From Tamarix chinensis (taxonomy: Eukaryota > Streptophyta > Magnoliopsida > Caryophyllales > Tamaricaceae): 64,000 bases of DNA. The stretch covers positions 93,479,001-93,543,000 of the forward strand of contig CM060180.1 in NCBI GenBank assembly GCA_030549775.1, written 5' to 3'. Shown one piece after another: positions 46,634 to 57,560 of this stretch. Numbering within the stretch: the first letter of the stretch is position 1; every line of letters starts with the position of its first letter. The notes below the pieces were generated by a model, which made no database searches, was not told where the DNA came from, and saw only the letters and a program-made list of their open reading frames with translations. The position numbers were made by a program, and so were the translations under genes.

Positions 46634-48614
46634 TGTTGGGTGCTACCGTTGGTGTGGCCGTAGTTGGCACATAATTTAAACCCACTTGTTGAAGATTATA
46701 GTACTATTAAATAAGGGTATCGTTCTATAGTGAGGATTGAGATGACTCGCCTATATTTAATTAGCTAAATAAATAAATAAAAATAAAATCCTAAATCACA
46801 TAAAATAAATAAATAAATAAATATTAATGAGGGTTTTAAAAAATAGAAAATAATAAAATAAATAAATAAAATGAAAAATGAAAAATAAAAAAAATAATGA
46901 ATAACTGCAGATATGATAAATATGTTAGGGAATTCGAAATCCACCACTAGATTATGTCAAAATATAATATTAATTTCTAAGTCATTATTTAATCATGAGA
47001 ATGAGATCGACTAAGTTGTACACTAAAAGTAAGTTCATACACCTTATATTACTTCTCTAAAGTAATTAACACTACAAAGCGCCGATATTAACCCTATTAA
47101 ATACTATAAGTAAGCAGCAACAAGCGGTTCCTATTTTTAACTAGATTTAACGCATTAAGTATAATTGAAAGGATATCAATATAAGTACATAGACTAGTAC
47201 ACTAAGTGTGTCTAGCTGCATTTCCCTTCTTTGACCCACACGTATCTAAACATTTTACTACTTTATTAGAATCACAAAACTATTAGGTGAATTATTATCT
47301 AATTTAGTTGTAATTTGTACATATATATTCTAGTATATTTATATGGCCACTTAGTAGATAAATAATCCTCTTGTACCAACTAACCATGCCTCAACGGTTA
47401 GGCTACGTCCGTGCGGGCAGTAGGTAAATAATCCTATATATATATATATATATATAAGAGCAATTAAAATAAAATAAAATCAATGAATAATCTCACGAAA
47501 TAAAGAAAAATAAAATTATATCTCAAACCCTAATCTATGATTTCAATCTATTTTCAAGTAATAAATAATCAACCAGCTATAATTATATAATTAATTACAA
47601 AAAAATATATATATCTAAAATATAAATTAAAAATAGATAAAAAAAATTAGCCAGAATTAATTATGGATGAAAGATTGATAATTTATTAAGATAAAAGATT
47701 AATTTTATCTAAAATAAATTCTGTCAGGTAAATTTTCTTTCTTATTTCTATCTCATTCAACCTTGTTTTCATGGAGTTATTCTCATTCTCTTTTTTTCTT
47801 CTTCTTCAGCATATGCTTCTTCATTGGCCTACTCTATGCTCCTCGGTTCTTGTGCCCTCGCACTACTGTTCTTCTTTGTTCCACCTGATGTCTTCGTTTT
47901 CTCTCGTGCGGCTCTTAATTTTGTGCGGTATCTTTTTCTACCTCCTTCTTTATTTTATTCTAACGGGCCTTTCTCCCTACTGCTTCTTGACTTCTGTGCG
48001 TCGTACTACACTACTACCACACACGTCTACAGCTGCCCCTTTTTTTTTAGCACCTGTCAGAGCTATCTGGCTCTCTCCCTTCATTTTTTGGCCTTTCGCA
48101 CGTCCCTCACGCTACTTCTCAGCTATCTTCTATTGCCCTCACTCGCTGTCTCTTCTCCCTCATAATTTTTCATGCTGTCAGCCTGTCAGTCCCGGTCTTC
48201 CCTTTGCTGACTTAGCCTTGGCCTATATTTTCATGCACCTTTTTTTCTCATTATTCTTCCATTTGTTTTTTGTATTTAACTTTTTCCTCTTGCCTTTACT
48301 CGTAGGCTCTCATTTGTTTTCAATTTTCATCCTTTATTTTTCAGCCTTTAGGCTGTTGGGCCAAAGGTCTGACTCTTTTTTTTTACATTCTTTTATTTAA
48401 AAATAATATTTAAAAATAAAATTTAATAAAAATTAATAAATAATATTATATTCTAAATTTATTTAATTATTATCATTTAAGTTTAAATAATAAAATTTAT
48501 GTAATTATTATCACTTAAAGATAAAATTATATTAATTTACATATATAACTTAAATAAAATACTAAAAACTGATATTATAAGGGTATAAAATATGTCAAAA
48601 ATATGAACTTATCA
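46634..48614 (-). mobile_element. 3' LTR of the Athila-like element (family A, copy A2)
   Basis: On minus it starts TGATAAGTTCATATTTTTGA at 48614, right after a polypurine tract, and ends between about 46655 and 46634. It is the longest A copy. The GC-rich block 47750-48370 makes the 209-residue plus frame (47771-48400), which I regard as an artefact. The frame at 46765-46947 is AT-repeat sequence. Three other A LTRs are in the window. Confidence 0.75.
47353..47435. mobile_element. 49-bp SINE-like insertion with 17-bp target-site duplication in A2
   Basis: Copies AGTAGATAAATAATCCT (47353-47369) and AGTAGGTAAATAATCCT (47419-47435) flank a 49-bp segment missing from copies A1 and A3. The insert contains CCTCAACGGTTAGGCTACG and CGTGCGGGC, resembling the tRNA-related head (A-box region) of plant SINEs. 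There is no tail or B box. Confidence 0.5.
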
Positions 48615-48632
48615 TACCCCCACGCTTAGTTT
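48615..48632 (-). other. Polypurine tract of the Athila-like element
   Basis: Minus strand AAACTAAGCGTGGGGGTA lies immediately before the LTR start TGATAAG. A GAACAAGC-like GGACAAGCAAG motif precedes it (48632-48645), as is common in Athila/Tat-type elements. Confidence 0.75.
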
Positions 48633-49462
48633 CTTGCTTGTCCTTAGGCAAGTTATTGCTCTAACTAAATAAAATTAAACTAACTAGCCACTTTTGTAGG
48701 TCACACAATTACATTTAGCATGTGCAACAAGTCATTTAAATCTCTAAGTCACCCGTTGAGGACGAGTAAGGTTTCGTGAGGGTTCGCACATATAGTTCAC
48801 ATATAAACATGACATGTATGAATAGATAAATATTATGGACGAAGATCTACTACGCCTTAGTCACATCAAGATCCATCATCACTATGGATACCCTCTCTTT
48901 CTCTCTCTCTTATATTCATGGGTACAAATATATAAAAACACTCAAGTATGTGAAATAAGATGATAAAGATAAAAAAATGGCTCATATATAAACAAAGAAA
49001 GCTCATATTTTTGTGGATAAAACCTTGTAAAATATATCAAATACCTACCAAATGGATTAAACTATATGCTTAATTCTTGTGATTAATATCCATCATATCA
49101 AAGGTTGCACATCTCAATAATCAAATAGGACTTAGTTATTGGTTGTAACAGGTATAAGGTATAGAAGGATACAGATTATTCTAGGATTGTGGTGCTAAAA
49201 AGATTGAGAGCAAATGGAACTCTGATAATTAGATAAATATAAAAATTAACTCCACATCAATGATACACCTCTCCACCTTAACACCAAAATAGAACAGTGA
49301 GGTACAATTATAATATTAATAGAACCTTCTCATCATTATCTCCATATCTCCCTCTCTTCCTTATATCATATTATTTACTCTTTTTTTCTTTTTTAATTTT
49401 TAATTTTTCTTTTTTCTTTTTTTAGTTATTTTTTAATATATATATTCCTCCACCAAACATAA
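48633..49462 (-). other. 3' non-coding region of the Athila-like element (left of Cassandra)
   Basis: No frame over 60 codons and no env-like ORF is visible. AT-rich with a TCTC run at 48896-48910. Confidence 0.6.
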
Positions 49463-49620
49463 TGTAACACCTCGAGTCGACACAACCACGCGGGGCTACC
49501 TTGGAGTGCTTTTGGATTGATCGGCTGACCCCACAAATAAACACGAGTCCTTTTAGCACGCTTTTTCCTCACTCACGTGCTTCCTGAAAAACTTTCAGAA
49601 ATTTTCAGAACTTTCCAGAA

Positions 49621-49682
49621 GGTCACCCATCCTAAAATTGCTCCAAGGCCAGCACGCTTAACTGTGGAGTTCTTAGGATGGA
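49621..49682 (-). ncRNA. 5S rRNA-derived segment in Cassandra LTR 1
   Basis: Minus strand: AGAACTCCACAGTTAAGCGT...GGATGGGTGACC, matching the 3' two-thirds of plant 5S rRNA with its internal promoter elements. Substituted between the A and C boxes (TTGGAGCAATTTTA), so not a 5S gene. Confidence 0.85.
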
Positions 49683-50070
49683 ATCACCAAAAGGATGGTA
49701 TACCATGTTGATATAAGTAGCTAAATCAATCTTTATAACACTCTCCTCAATTTGGGGTATTACATTCACCCCCACTCAAAGAACACAATGTCCTCGTTGC
49801 ACCTCAATCAATGATTGTTTCAATATAGTTCATCCCAAGAATCCTCTCGCTAGGTGACTGACTGACTCATCCAAGTTCAGCTCACGGTCGCGGTTTCGCT
49901 CTGATACCATTTGTAACACCCCGAGTCGACACAACCACGCGGGGCTACCTTGGAGTGCTTTTGGATTGATCGGCTGGCCCCACAAATCAACACGAGTCCT
50001 TTTAGCACGCTTTTTCCTCACTCACATGCTTCCCGAGAAACTTTCAGAAAATTTTCGAAACTTCCCAGGA

Positions 50071-50132
50071 GGTCACCCATCCTAAAATTGCTCCACGGTC
50101 AGCACGCTTAACTGTGGAGTTCTTAGGACGGA
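50071..50132 (-). ncRNA. 5S rRNA-derived segment in Cassandra LTR 2
   Basis: C-box-like GGATGGGTGACC at 50071-50082 (minus) followed on plus by the A-box-like region ending in AGAACTCCACAG. Same internal substitution as in LTR 1. Confidence 0.85.
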
Positions 50133-50348
50133 ATCACCAAAAGGATGGTATACCATGTTGATATAAGTAGCCAAATCATTCCTTATAACACTTCGCTCAA
50201 TTTGGGGTATTACATTCACCCCCACTCAAAGAATGCAACGTCCTCATTGCGCCTCAACCACTAACCGTCTCAAATATAGTTTATCCCAAGAATCGTCCCG
50301 CTAGGTGGCTGATTGGCTCATCCAAGTTCAGCTCACGGTCGCAGTTTC

Positions 50349-50360
50349 GCTCTGATACCA
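50349..50360 (-). other. Cassandra primer binding site (tRNA-Met)
   Basis: Exact TGGTATCAGAGC two bases after the LTR end. The second copy is at 49898-49909. Confidence 0.85.
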
Positions 50361-50511
50361 TTTGTAACACCCCGAGTCGATACGATCAGGCGGGAGCTAC
50401 CTTGGAGTGCTTCCGGATTGATCGGCTGACCCCACAGATCAACACGAATTCTTTTAGTGCGCTTTGTCCTCACTCACGCACTTTCTGAGAAATTTTCAGA
50501 ACTTCCCAGAA

Positions 50512-50573
50512 GGTCACCCATCCTAAAATTGCTCCACGGCCAGCACGCTTAACTGTGGAGTTCTTAGTATGGA
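50512..50573 (-). ncRNA. 5S rRNA-derived segment in Cassandra LTR 3
   Basis: GGATGGGTGACC at 50512-50523 (minus) and CAGTTAAGCGTGCT at 50542-50555. This LTR is the 5'-most in element orientation. Confidence 0.85.
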
Positions 50574-50655
50574 ATCACCAAAAGGATGGTATACCATGTT
50601 GATATAAGTAGCCAAATCAATCCTTATAACACTCTCCTCAATTTGGGGTATTACA

Positions 50656-51380
50656 CATAACCAATTCATTTCTTAGCATAAATACATATATTTATTTTAC
50701 ATACATTCACATATACAATCACTCTTTATCCATAATGATTTGATTTTCTTCCACTAGCTTTAAGCAAGGTTAGGGATATTAAGGCCCAAACGTTATTCAA
50801 TGCAGGTAATGAAAAAAATATGATCAATGTACAGGACCAAAGGGTTTATATGGGGTGTATATCATGTATACACAATTTAGGGTTAAGTTATTTGGTCATG
50901 TGGAGGAAAATTCCTAAGCTGCTTTTATTATTTTCTCAATCATAGCATGTTTTGACTATAAGCTTCGACTAACACAAGAGTAAGTTCTGGTAATCTCAGT
51001 AAGCCATTACAAGAGCTATGGAAAATAATTTGATCAAAGTAATTAAACACATATGAGGTTTACAAAGAAACGTTGAAGCCAAGAAAAGTAGATAATTTCA
51101 TGTTAATTCTCTTAGAAAAAGAAGAAGGTATATATGGTTCAAAAGCTCACCGAGGAATGTGATGGATCTCAACATGCCATGTTGGTGGTTAAAAAATCAT
51201 ACATTTTCTTTCTCCATTCACATCTATACATGTAGATATGTGTTCCCTATATCGAAATTGACACAAAAAATCTCCACTTACTTTATCTTAATTTTATGAT
51301 CATCTTTTCGTTAGATTTCAAAGATATGCTTCTCATTAACTAGTTAAGGGTTCCTAAGACTCTAAAAACACAAAACAAAA

Positions 51381-51420
<40 letters not shown>

Positions 51421-51640
51421 TCAATTTTTTTATTTTTTTATTTTTTTATGCAAACACATAAAACACATACCCCTACACTTAAATCACACATTGTTCTCAA
51501 TGTGTAAACAATTAAAGGAACATATATTTTAAAGTATAGAGAGATAAAATAAATAAATAAAAATAACTAAAGGGTAGAAAACTCCCTTATCACATTAGGT
51601 TGCCTCCCAAGTAGCACTTTTTTTTATGTCTTCAGCCTGA
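50656..51640 (-). other. 3' non-coding region of the Athila-like element (right of Cassandra)
   Basis: No recognisable protein. An (ATT)n run lies at 51381-51420. No env-like frame seen. Confidence 0.55.
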
Positions 51641-52900
51641 CATGATCTTGGTTTACTCCTTCAAGGTGGGTGCTTCATGCAACTGCACCTCTTCAACGCT
51701 ATGCTTTATGAATGCTTCATAGTAGGGTTTAAGCCTGTGACTATTGAATTTGAATTCATTTCCCATCTTCTCACTTTTGATCTGTATGGCACCATAAGGA
51801 AAAACAAGAGTAACAATAAAAGGGCCTACCCATTTAGAACGCAACTTACCTGAAATAAGCAAAGACGTGAATGGTAGAGTAGCACTTTTTGTCCCGCAAC
51901 AAATGACTTTCCACGAATCATCTTATCATGGAAAGCTTTTGTCCTCTCCTTATATACCATAGCACTTTCACATGCAAAATCCTTTATTTCTTCTTTCATG
52001 AAGTTGTAGATTCTTATGCATTACAACATAGTCTATACTTATGTTTAGGTTCATCACAACCCATAATGCCTTGTATTCAAGTTCCACAGGTAGATGGCAT
52101 ACCTTTCTATAAACAAGCTAAAAGGGAGACATGCTTATGGGCATTTTATAGTTTATCTTATAAGCCCATAAAGCATCATCTAGACTTAGGCTCCAATCTT
52201 TTCTATTTGGACTCACGGTCTTCTCTAGTACCTTCTTTATTTCCTGGTTGGAAACTTTGGCTTGCCCACTATTTTGAGCATGATAGGGTGTAGAAAATTT
52301 ATGTGTCACCCCATAGTTGCGTAGAACCACTTCAATTTTTCTTATTGCAAAAGTATGATCCTCCATCACTAATGATCACTCTAGGCATACCAAACCTAGA
52401 GAATATGTGAAATTGGAGGAAACTTGTAACTATACGATAATAGTTAGTGTAGGTGACAATCACTTCCACCCATTTCGATACATAATCTACCACTAGAAGA
52501 GTATAGAGATAGCCTTAGAAGATGGAAAAGGTCCCATAAAATCAATTCCCCACACGTACAAAAATTTCTACAACTATAATAGAGGTTAAGGACATTTGGT
52601 ATTTAGGACCAATATTACTTGATCTCTAACATCTATCACATCTCATGTAGTAAGTATTGGCATTGTTGAATAGTGTAGGCCAATAAAAACGAGCTTCAAG
52701 AACCTTAAAAGTGTTCTTTTTTAGCACCAAAATGTCTTCCACAATGAAATATATTACAATGTGATAGAATATGCTCAAATTCTAGGTTAGGGACACGTCT
52801 CCTAATTATACCATATGTACTGAATTTCCATAAATAAGGGTCATCCCAAACATATTAGTTTGCCTCCTTTTTTTATTTTAGTTCTCACATATCATGGCAT
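51640..52900 (-). pseudogene. Athila-like integrase remnant
   Basis: Reading right to left: HHCC zinc domain (about 52620-52830) with HCNIFHCGRHFGAKKN, FYWPTLF and RCDRC; catalytic core with VVDYVSKWVEV, VIISDGG and YHAQNSGQAKVSNQEIKK (52118-52369), where the last catalytic Glu is Lys; DWSLSLDDALWAYK; and the C-terminal [21 protein letters not shown] segment (51653-51862). Integrase would insert element cDNA into the chromosome. Several stops and frameshifts separate the parts. The plus frame 51928-52293 is a shadow. Confidence 0.85.
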
Positions 52901-53079
52901 GTCAGTGGGTAGCTTATGCATCATAAGATAGTTTACTATATCAGCAAACCATATTATACTTATCTGTATCCCCAAGAGCTACTCATCCGAGAAATTCTTA
53001 ACCAAGGGTATGGGTTCACCATCTTGAATCATGTGGCTCAAATGATCGATTACTACATTCTTACTCCATTTCTTGTCCT

Positions 53080-54350
53080 TTATCTACACATTAAACTCTT
53101 GTAGAAATAGAACCCATCTTATTAATCGAGTTTTTGCTTCCTTTTTAGACAATAAATACTTCAATGCTGCATGATTTATAAAAATAATAACTTTAGTTTG
53201 AAGTAAATATGATATAAGATTTTTAAGAGCAAATAATACGGCTAACAATTCTTTTTCAGTAGTGGAGTAATTCAACTGAGCATCATTAAGAGTTTTGGAA
53301 GCATAGTAAATGATGTAAGGCTTTTTATCCTTTCGTTACCCCAAGATGACACCAATCGCATAATTAGAGGTAAGACCTGATCTAGAGGTAGCATCATCGA
53401 AGCTATTGTTAGGAGCTTTTTAAGCTCATCAAAAGCTTTTTGACACTCATTGCTCTAAGTGAAAGGCACATCCTTCGACAAAAGGCATGTCAATGGACGT
53501 GCACTGCTAGAGAAATATTTAATGAATCGTCTGTAGAACCCTACATATATAAGAAAATAATACACCTCTCTTACACAAGTGGGAGAGGGTAAGCAACACA
53601 TAGCATCAATCTTAACTTTATCAACTTATAACCCCCTAGATGAGATAATGTGACCAGGTACAATTCCTTCTGTTACCATGAAATAACATTTTTACAAATT
53701 AAGTATAAGGTTAGTTTCTTCACATCTTTACAAGATTAAAGTCAGATTATTGAGATAAGAATCAAAAGCATCACCAAAGACACTAACACCGTCCATAAAA
53801 ACCTCCATAATCCTCTCTATATAGCAAGAGAAAATACAAACCATACATCTTTGGAATGTACCATGGGCATTGCATAGGCCAAAAGGCATGTGTCGATAAG
53901 AAAATGTGCCAAATGGACATGTGAAAGTCATATCCTCTTGATCCTCTACTATTTGAATTTGGTTGTAACTGGAATACCCATCAAGGTAGCAGTAATATGA
54001 ATGATCAGCCAATATCTCGAGCATATGGTTAATAAATGGTAGAGGAAAGTGATCTTTCCTTTTTGTGGCATTCAAATTCCTATAATCAATGCATACAGGA
54101 TGCCTATTACTATCCATTGAGGAACCAACTCATTCTCTTCGTTTTTTACTATCACGACCCCTAATTTTTTAGGTACCACTCACTTAGAGTCTAAAATCGG
54201 GTAGATGACTCCATAATCTAAGAGATTGATGATTTCCTTATTTACTACCTCCATCATAGGAGGGTTAAGTATACTTTGAGGTGCTCGAGTTAGCTTAACT
54301 CCTTCTTCAAGAAGTATGCTATGCACACACATTGTAGGGCTTATCCCTTT
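53080..54350 (-). pseudogene. Athila-like reverse transcriptase and RNase H remnant
   Basis: RT (53728-54117) shows VCIDYRNLNATKRKDHFPLP, YYCYLDGYSSYNQI, FTCPFGTFSYRHMPFGLCNA and VFMDGVSVFG. The active site F-M-D-D reads F-M-D-G, so one catalytic Asp is lost. An upstream GVVIVKNEENELVP block is in another frame. RNase H (53084-53275) has NYSTTEKELLAV and NHAALKYLLSKKEAK, with T-D-H changed to I-N-H. The spacing between blocks is close to that of intact family members, so decay is mainly by point changes and small indels. Confidence 0.88.
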
Positions 54351-54499
54351 TATGTATGCTAATGTCCATCCAATAGCTATTTTTTGAGCTTAAGGACTTC
54401 CAATAACTTGCTTTCTTGCTCCTCAATTAACTTTGAAGATATGATCACCTAAAGGGTCTCTCTATCTCCTAAGTATGCATAATTCAAATGATCCGGCAA

Positions 54500-55200
54500 T
54501 AGCTTGCCAGTACTAGCTTATTATTAGCTAAAGGAATTGAAAGATGGGGGATCCATACCTATATGGAGGGTTTGCCTCCATGCGTGCTATCATCTGTAAA
54601 TATGGGGAGAAAACATTGCCTCTATCTCTTCCAAAGAAGTATCTTCCCCTTTCTCGTCTAATCCTAAGATTTTTATAAGAGTGATTGCCAATGGGTCTTC
54701 ATCACCCTCCTCAAGGTAATCATGCGCTAAAATATCAATGGTATCAATTTTATAATAGGAATGATCATCCATGGGGTACCTTATGGCTTAAAAAATGTTG
54801 AAGTTTATGACTTCTCAATTAAACTCCATAGTAAGAGAACCCATATAAACATCTATCTTTGTGTGAGTGGTTCTCATGAATTGCCTTCCCAAGAGCAATG
54901 TCATTGGACTTCAACTACTCTCCTCCATATCCAACACATATAAGTCTACCGAAAATATAAGTGTACCAATCTGCACAAGAACATCTTCTACAAGCCCCTT
55001 GAGAAATGCATTAAAGTGATCATCCAGTTGAATGATAACATTATCCTTCTTTATCTCTCATAAACCTAATGATGGATAAATAGAATATGGAATAACATAA
55101 ATAGATGTACCTAAGTCTAGCATGGCATTTTCAAACTTGTTGTTACCAATCACACATGGGATAGTGAAGCTCCCAATGTCCTTGCACTTTAGAGGTATTT
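54500..55200 (-). pseudogene. Athila-like aspartic protease region
   Basis: Broken minus frames give GSFTIPCVIGNNKFENAMLD then LGTSIYVIPYSIY (about 55060-55170), the D-L-G-A-S protease site in readable form, followed by VEDVLVQIG, LYVLDMEES and LLGRQFM. The open part 54590-54772 begins DDHSYYKIDTIDILA and is the acidic protease-RT linker. The plus frames 54761-54943 and 55122-55505 are shadows. Confidence 0.75.
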
Positions 55201-55299
55201 TTCTTTGTATTATTGTGGACAATTTCTCACTCATTTTAACTATTTCCTTCTCTCACAACTTATTCCTTGTGGTGCATAACTCCTTTAAAATTTTTGCAT

Positions 55300-55945
55300 A
55301 TTTGGGTACTTGCTTAATAGCTTATAGGATTGAAATATTGACTTGCACCTTCTTGAATGTATCCAAAACCACTTGTCCACTCTCATCTTTCTTTGATTTA
55401 GATAACCTGCTAGGAAAGGGAGTAGAAAAAATAGGGTTAGTAATAATGTTATTTGGAATGATATGGGATTTACCATTCAAAAACTTTCAGATTTCAGTTC
55501 ACTAGCGGGTCAATCAATCGTTTGTCGGTTCCCGCTTTTATTCTCTTGCTTCTTCATGCTCTCCCCTCTTTTGTAACGGGGTCATCTTCCAATTGCTCCA
55601 TATTTTCCTTGCATTTAGTTGAATTATTCTCACTTAATTTACCACTCTTGGTCACCACTACATTAGTTGATTTAAAATTGCCCTTTGGATTGGGTATGGT
55701 GCTACTAGGTAATTCTCTCGAATCATCTAATTGATTTAACTTGGTGACCACTTCTCCCATTTGCCTTTAATTATTCAACACTCTCTTTTCCATGTTAACT
55801 TTTTACTAGCTATTTCATCCATTTATCAGCAACTCGAACATCTTATCATATTTATTAGTGGTTGGAGCTTGAGGTTGAGAAGATCCTCATTGTGGTTTTT
55901 GATAAAAACTTGATCCAACTTGGTTGAAACCTGGAGGATTAAGAA

Positions 55946-56020
<75 letters not shown>

Positions 56021-56345
56021 CATCATCATCATCATCATCATCATCTTTCCAATGAAAATTAGGATGGTTTAACATACCTGGATGATAAGTACTTAAAAAT
56101 CTAATAGAATTTTATTGCGCATAGTCCTCTCATCCCATCATCTGTGGGCATTTCTCACTCAAATGTCCTATTGTTGAACATACTCCATAAGTGGTAACAA
56201 CTCCAATAGTTGTTGCATTGTGTGAAGCAAAAGTAGTGAGTTGATTAAGTCTATCATCAAATTGATTTACACTCACCTCATTTACTCTTGTATGAGTAGA
56301 AAGACCATCATATTGTTGTGCAGTGGAGGCTCGGCACTTCAATAG
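55300..56345 (-). pseudogene. Athila-like gag, C-terminal half only
   Basis: From right to left: a frame at 56130-56342 with CSTIGHLSEKCPQM, a CCHC-type knuckle lacking little; NHPNFHWK, then a 9-residue Asp run and about 24 Asn residues, then LNPPGFNQVGSSFYQKPQ (55887-56075); then VVTKLNQL...PNPKGNFKS...VVVTKSGKL (55554-55760). These are ordered as in Athila Gag. The N-terminal capsid half is missing; an A-type LTR adjoins directly at about 56346. Confidence 0.8.
55948..56045. repeat. (TTA)n-(TCA)n microsatellite inside gag
   Basis: About 70 bp of TTA followed by 27 bp of TCA, in frame with gag on minus, where they read as Asn and Asp codons. Confidence 0.95.
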
Positions 56346-57560
56346 GTATTAAAAAATAAAAAATAATAAAATAATAAGAGTAACAAATAAAATGAAATAA
56401 AATAATAATAAAAATAATGAATAACCACAAATATGATAAATATGCTAAAAAATTCGAAATCCACCACTAGATTATGTCAAAATATAATATTAATTTTTAA
56501 GTCGTTATTTAATCATGAGAATGAGATTGACCAAGTTTTGCACCAAAAGTAGGTCCATACACCTTATATTACTTCTCTAAAATAGCTAATATGACAAAAC
56601 ACCGGTATTAACCCTATTAAATACTAATAGTATATCAGCAACAAGTAGCTTCTATATTTAACTAGATTTAATGTATTAAGTATAATATGAAGGATGTCAA
56701 TCTAAGTACCCAGTCTAGCTATATTTTCCTTCTTTAATCTACGCGTATCTAAACGTTTTACTACTTCGGTTAGAATCAAAAAACTATTAGGTGAATTATT
56801 ATCTAACCTAGCTGCAATTTATACATATAGATTCTAGTATATTTATACGGCCACTTAGGAGGTAAATAATCCTGCATACTATCCCTTATGAGGAAACCAG
56901 AATAAGGCATGCACCATATAAATTATACCTGACATATATGTGTGTGTGTATGTGTATATAAATGATAGCAATTAAAATAGAGTCAAGGAATAATCTCACT
57001 GAACAAAGAAAAATAAAATTATATCTCAAACCCTAATATAAGGTTTCAATCTATTCTCCAGCAATAAATAATCAACCAACCATAATTATTAAATTAATTA
57101 GACAAAAATATATATCCAAAATATAAATTAAAAATAGAGAAATAAATAATCAGGAAGTTTACCAAGCATAATTTATTTAAGATGACCAAGTTTTTTTCTC
57201 TTTTTATTCTCCAGTTTGTTTTTTTTCTTTGACTTCTTCCTCCTGCCTTTACTTATAGGCTCTCATTTTTTTTTTCCTTTTTTGGCCTTTGGGCCTTCGG
57301 CAAAAGGTTCGACTCTTTTTTTTCTTTTTTATATTATTTTATTTAAAAAAAATACATACAAAATAAAATTCAATGAAAATAAATAAATAATATTATGCTC
57401 TAAATTTATTTAATTATTATCATTTAAGCTTAAACTATAAAATTCATGCAATTATTATTACTTAAGCATAAAGTCATATTTATTCACCTATATTACTTAA
57501 ATAAAATACTAAAAATTAAGATTATAAGAGTATAAAATATGTCAAAATATGAACTTATCA
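56346..57560 (-). mobile_element. Athila-type LTR (family A, copy A3), 5' LTR position
   Basis: On minus starts TGATAAGTTCATATTTTGAC at 57560. Collinear with 46838-48614 but lacks most of the GC-rich block. The 3' part of the LTR, the primer site, leader and first half of gag are absent; the LTR joins gag at about 56346. Confidence 0.75.

Larger units (their letters stand above)
49463..50655 (-). mobile_element. Cassandra-type TRIM, tandem LTR-int-LTR-int-LTR array
   Basis: Three ~300-bp LTRs (49463-49764, 49912-50214, 50363-50655) separated by two ~147-bp internal domains. On minus each LTR runs TGTAATACCCCAAATTGAG to GGGGTGTTACA. Each contains a 5S rRNA-derived stretch (A-box-like CAGTTAAGCGTGCT, C-box-like GGATGGGTGACC). 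Each internal domain starts with TGGTATCAGAGC (tRNA-Met primer site) and ends in a polypurine GAGTGGGGGTGAA. This is the known Cassandra layout, a non-autonomous element that codes for nothing. The array is flanked by perfect CATAA repeats (49458-49462, 50656-50660). The frame 49830-50021 is not a gene. Confidence 0.93.

Noticed and set aside
47771..48400. 209-codon plus-strand ORF, the longest in the window
   Set aside because: Within the GC-rich part of Athila LTR A2, antisense to the element, absent from A3 and not conserved in A1 or A4.
49463..50655. Possible cluster of 5S rRNA genes
   Set aside because: Only part of 5S is present, with substitutions between the A and C boxes, and each copy lies inside an LTR with primer site and polypurine tract. 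This is the Cassandra TRIM layout.
48615..51640. Env-like gene between integrase and 3' LTR of the Athila-like element
   Set aside because: Some Athila elements carry one, but here no frame with signal or membrane features is seen apart from the inserted TRIM.
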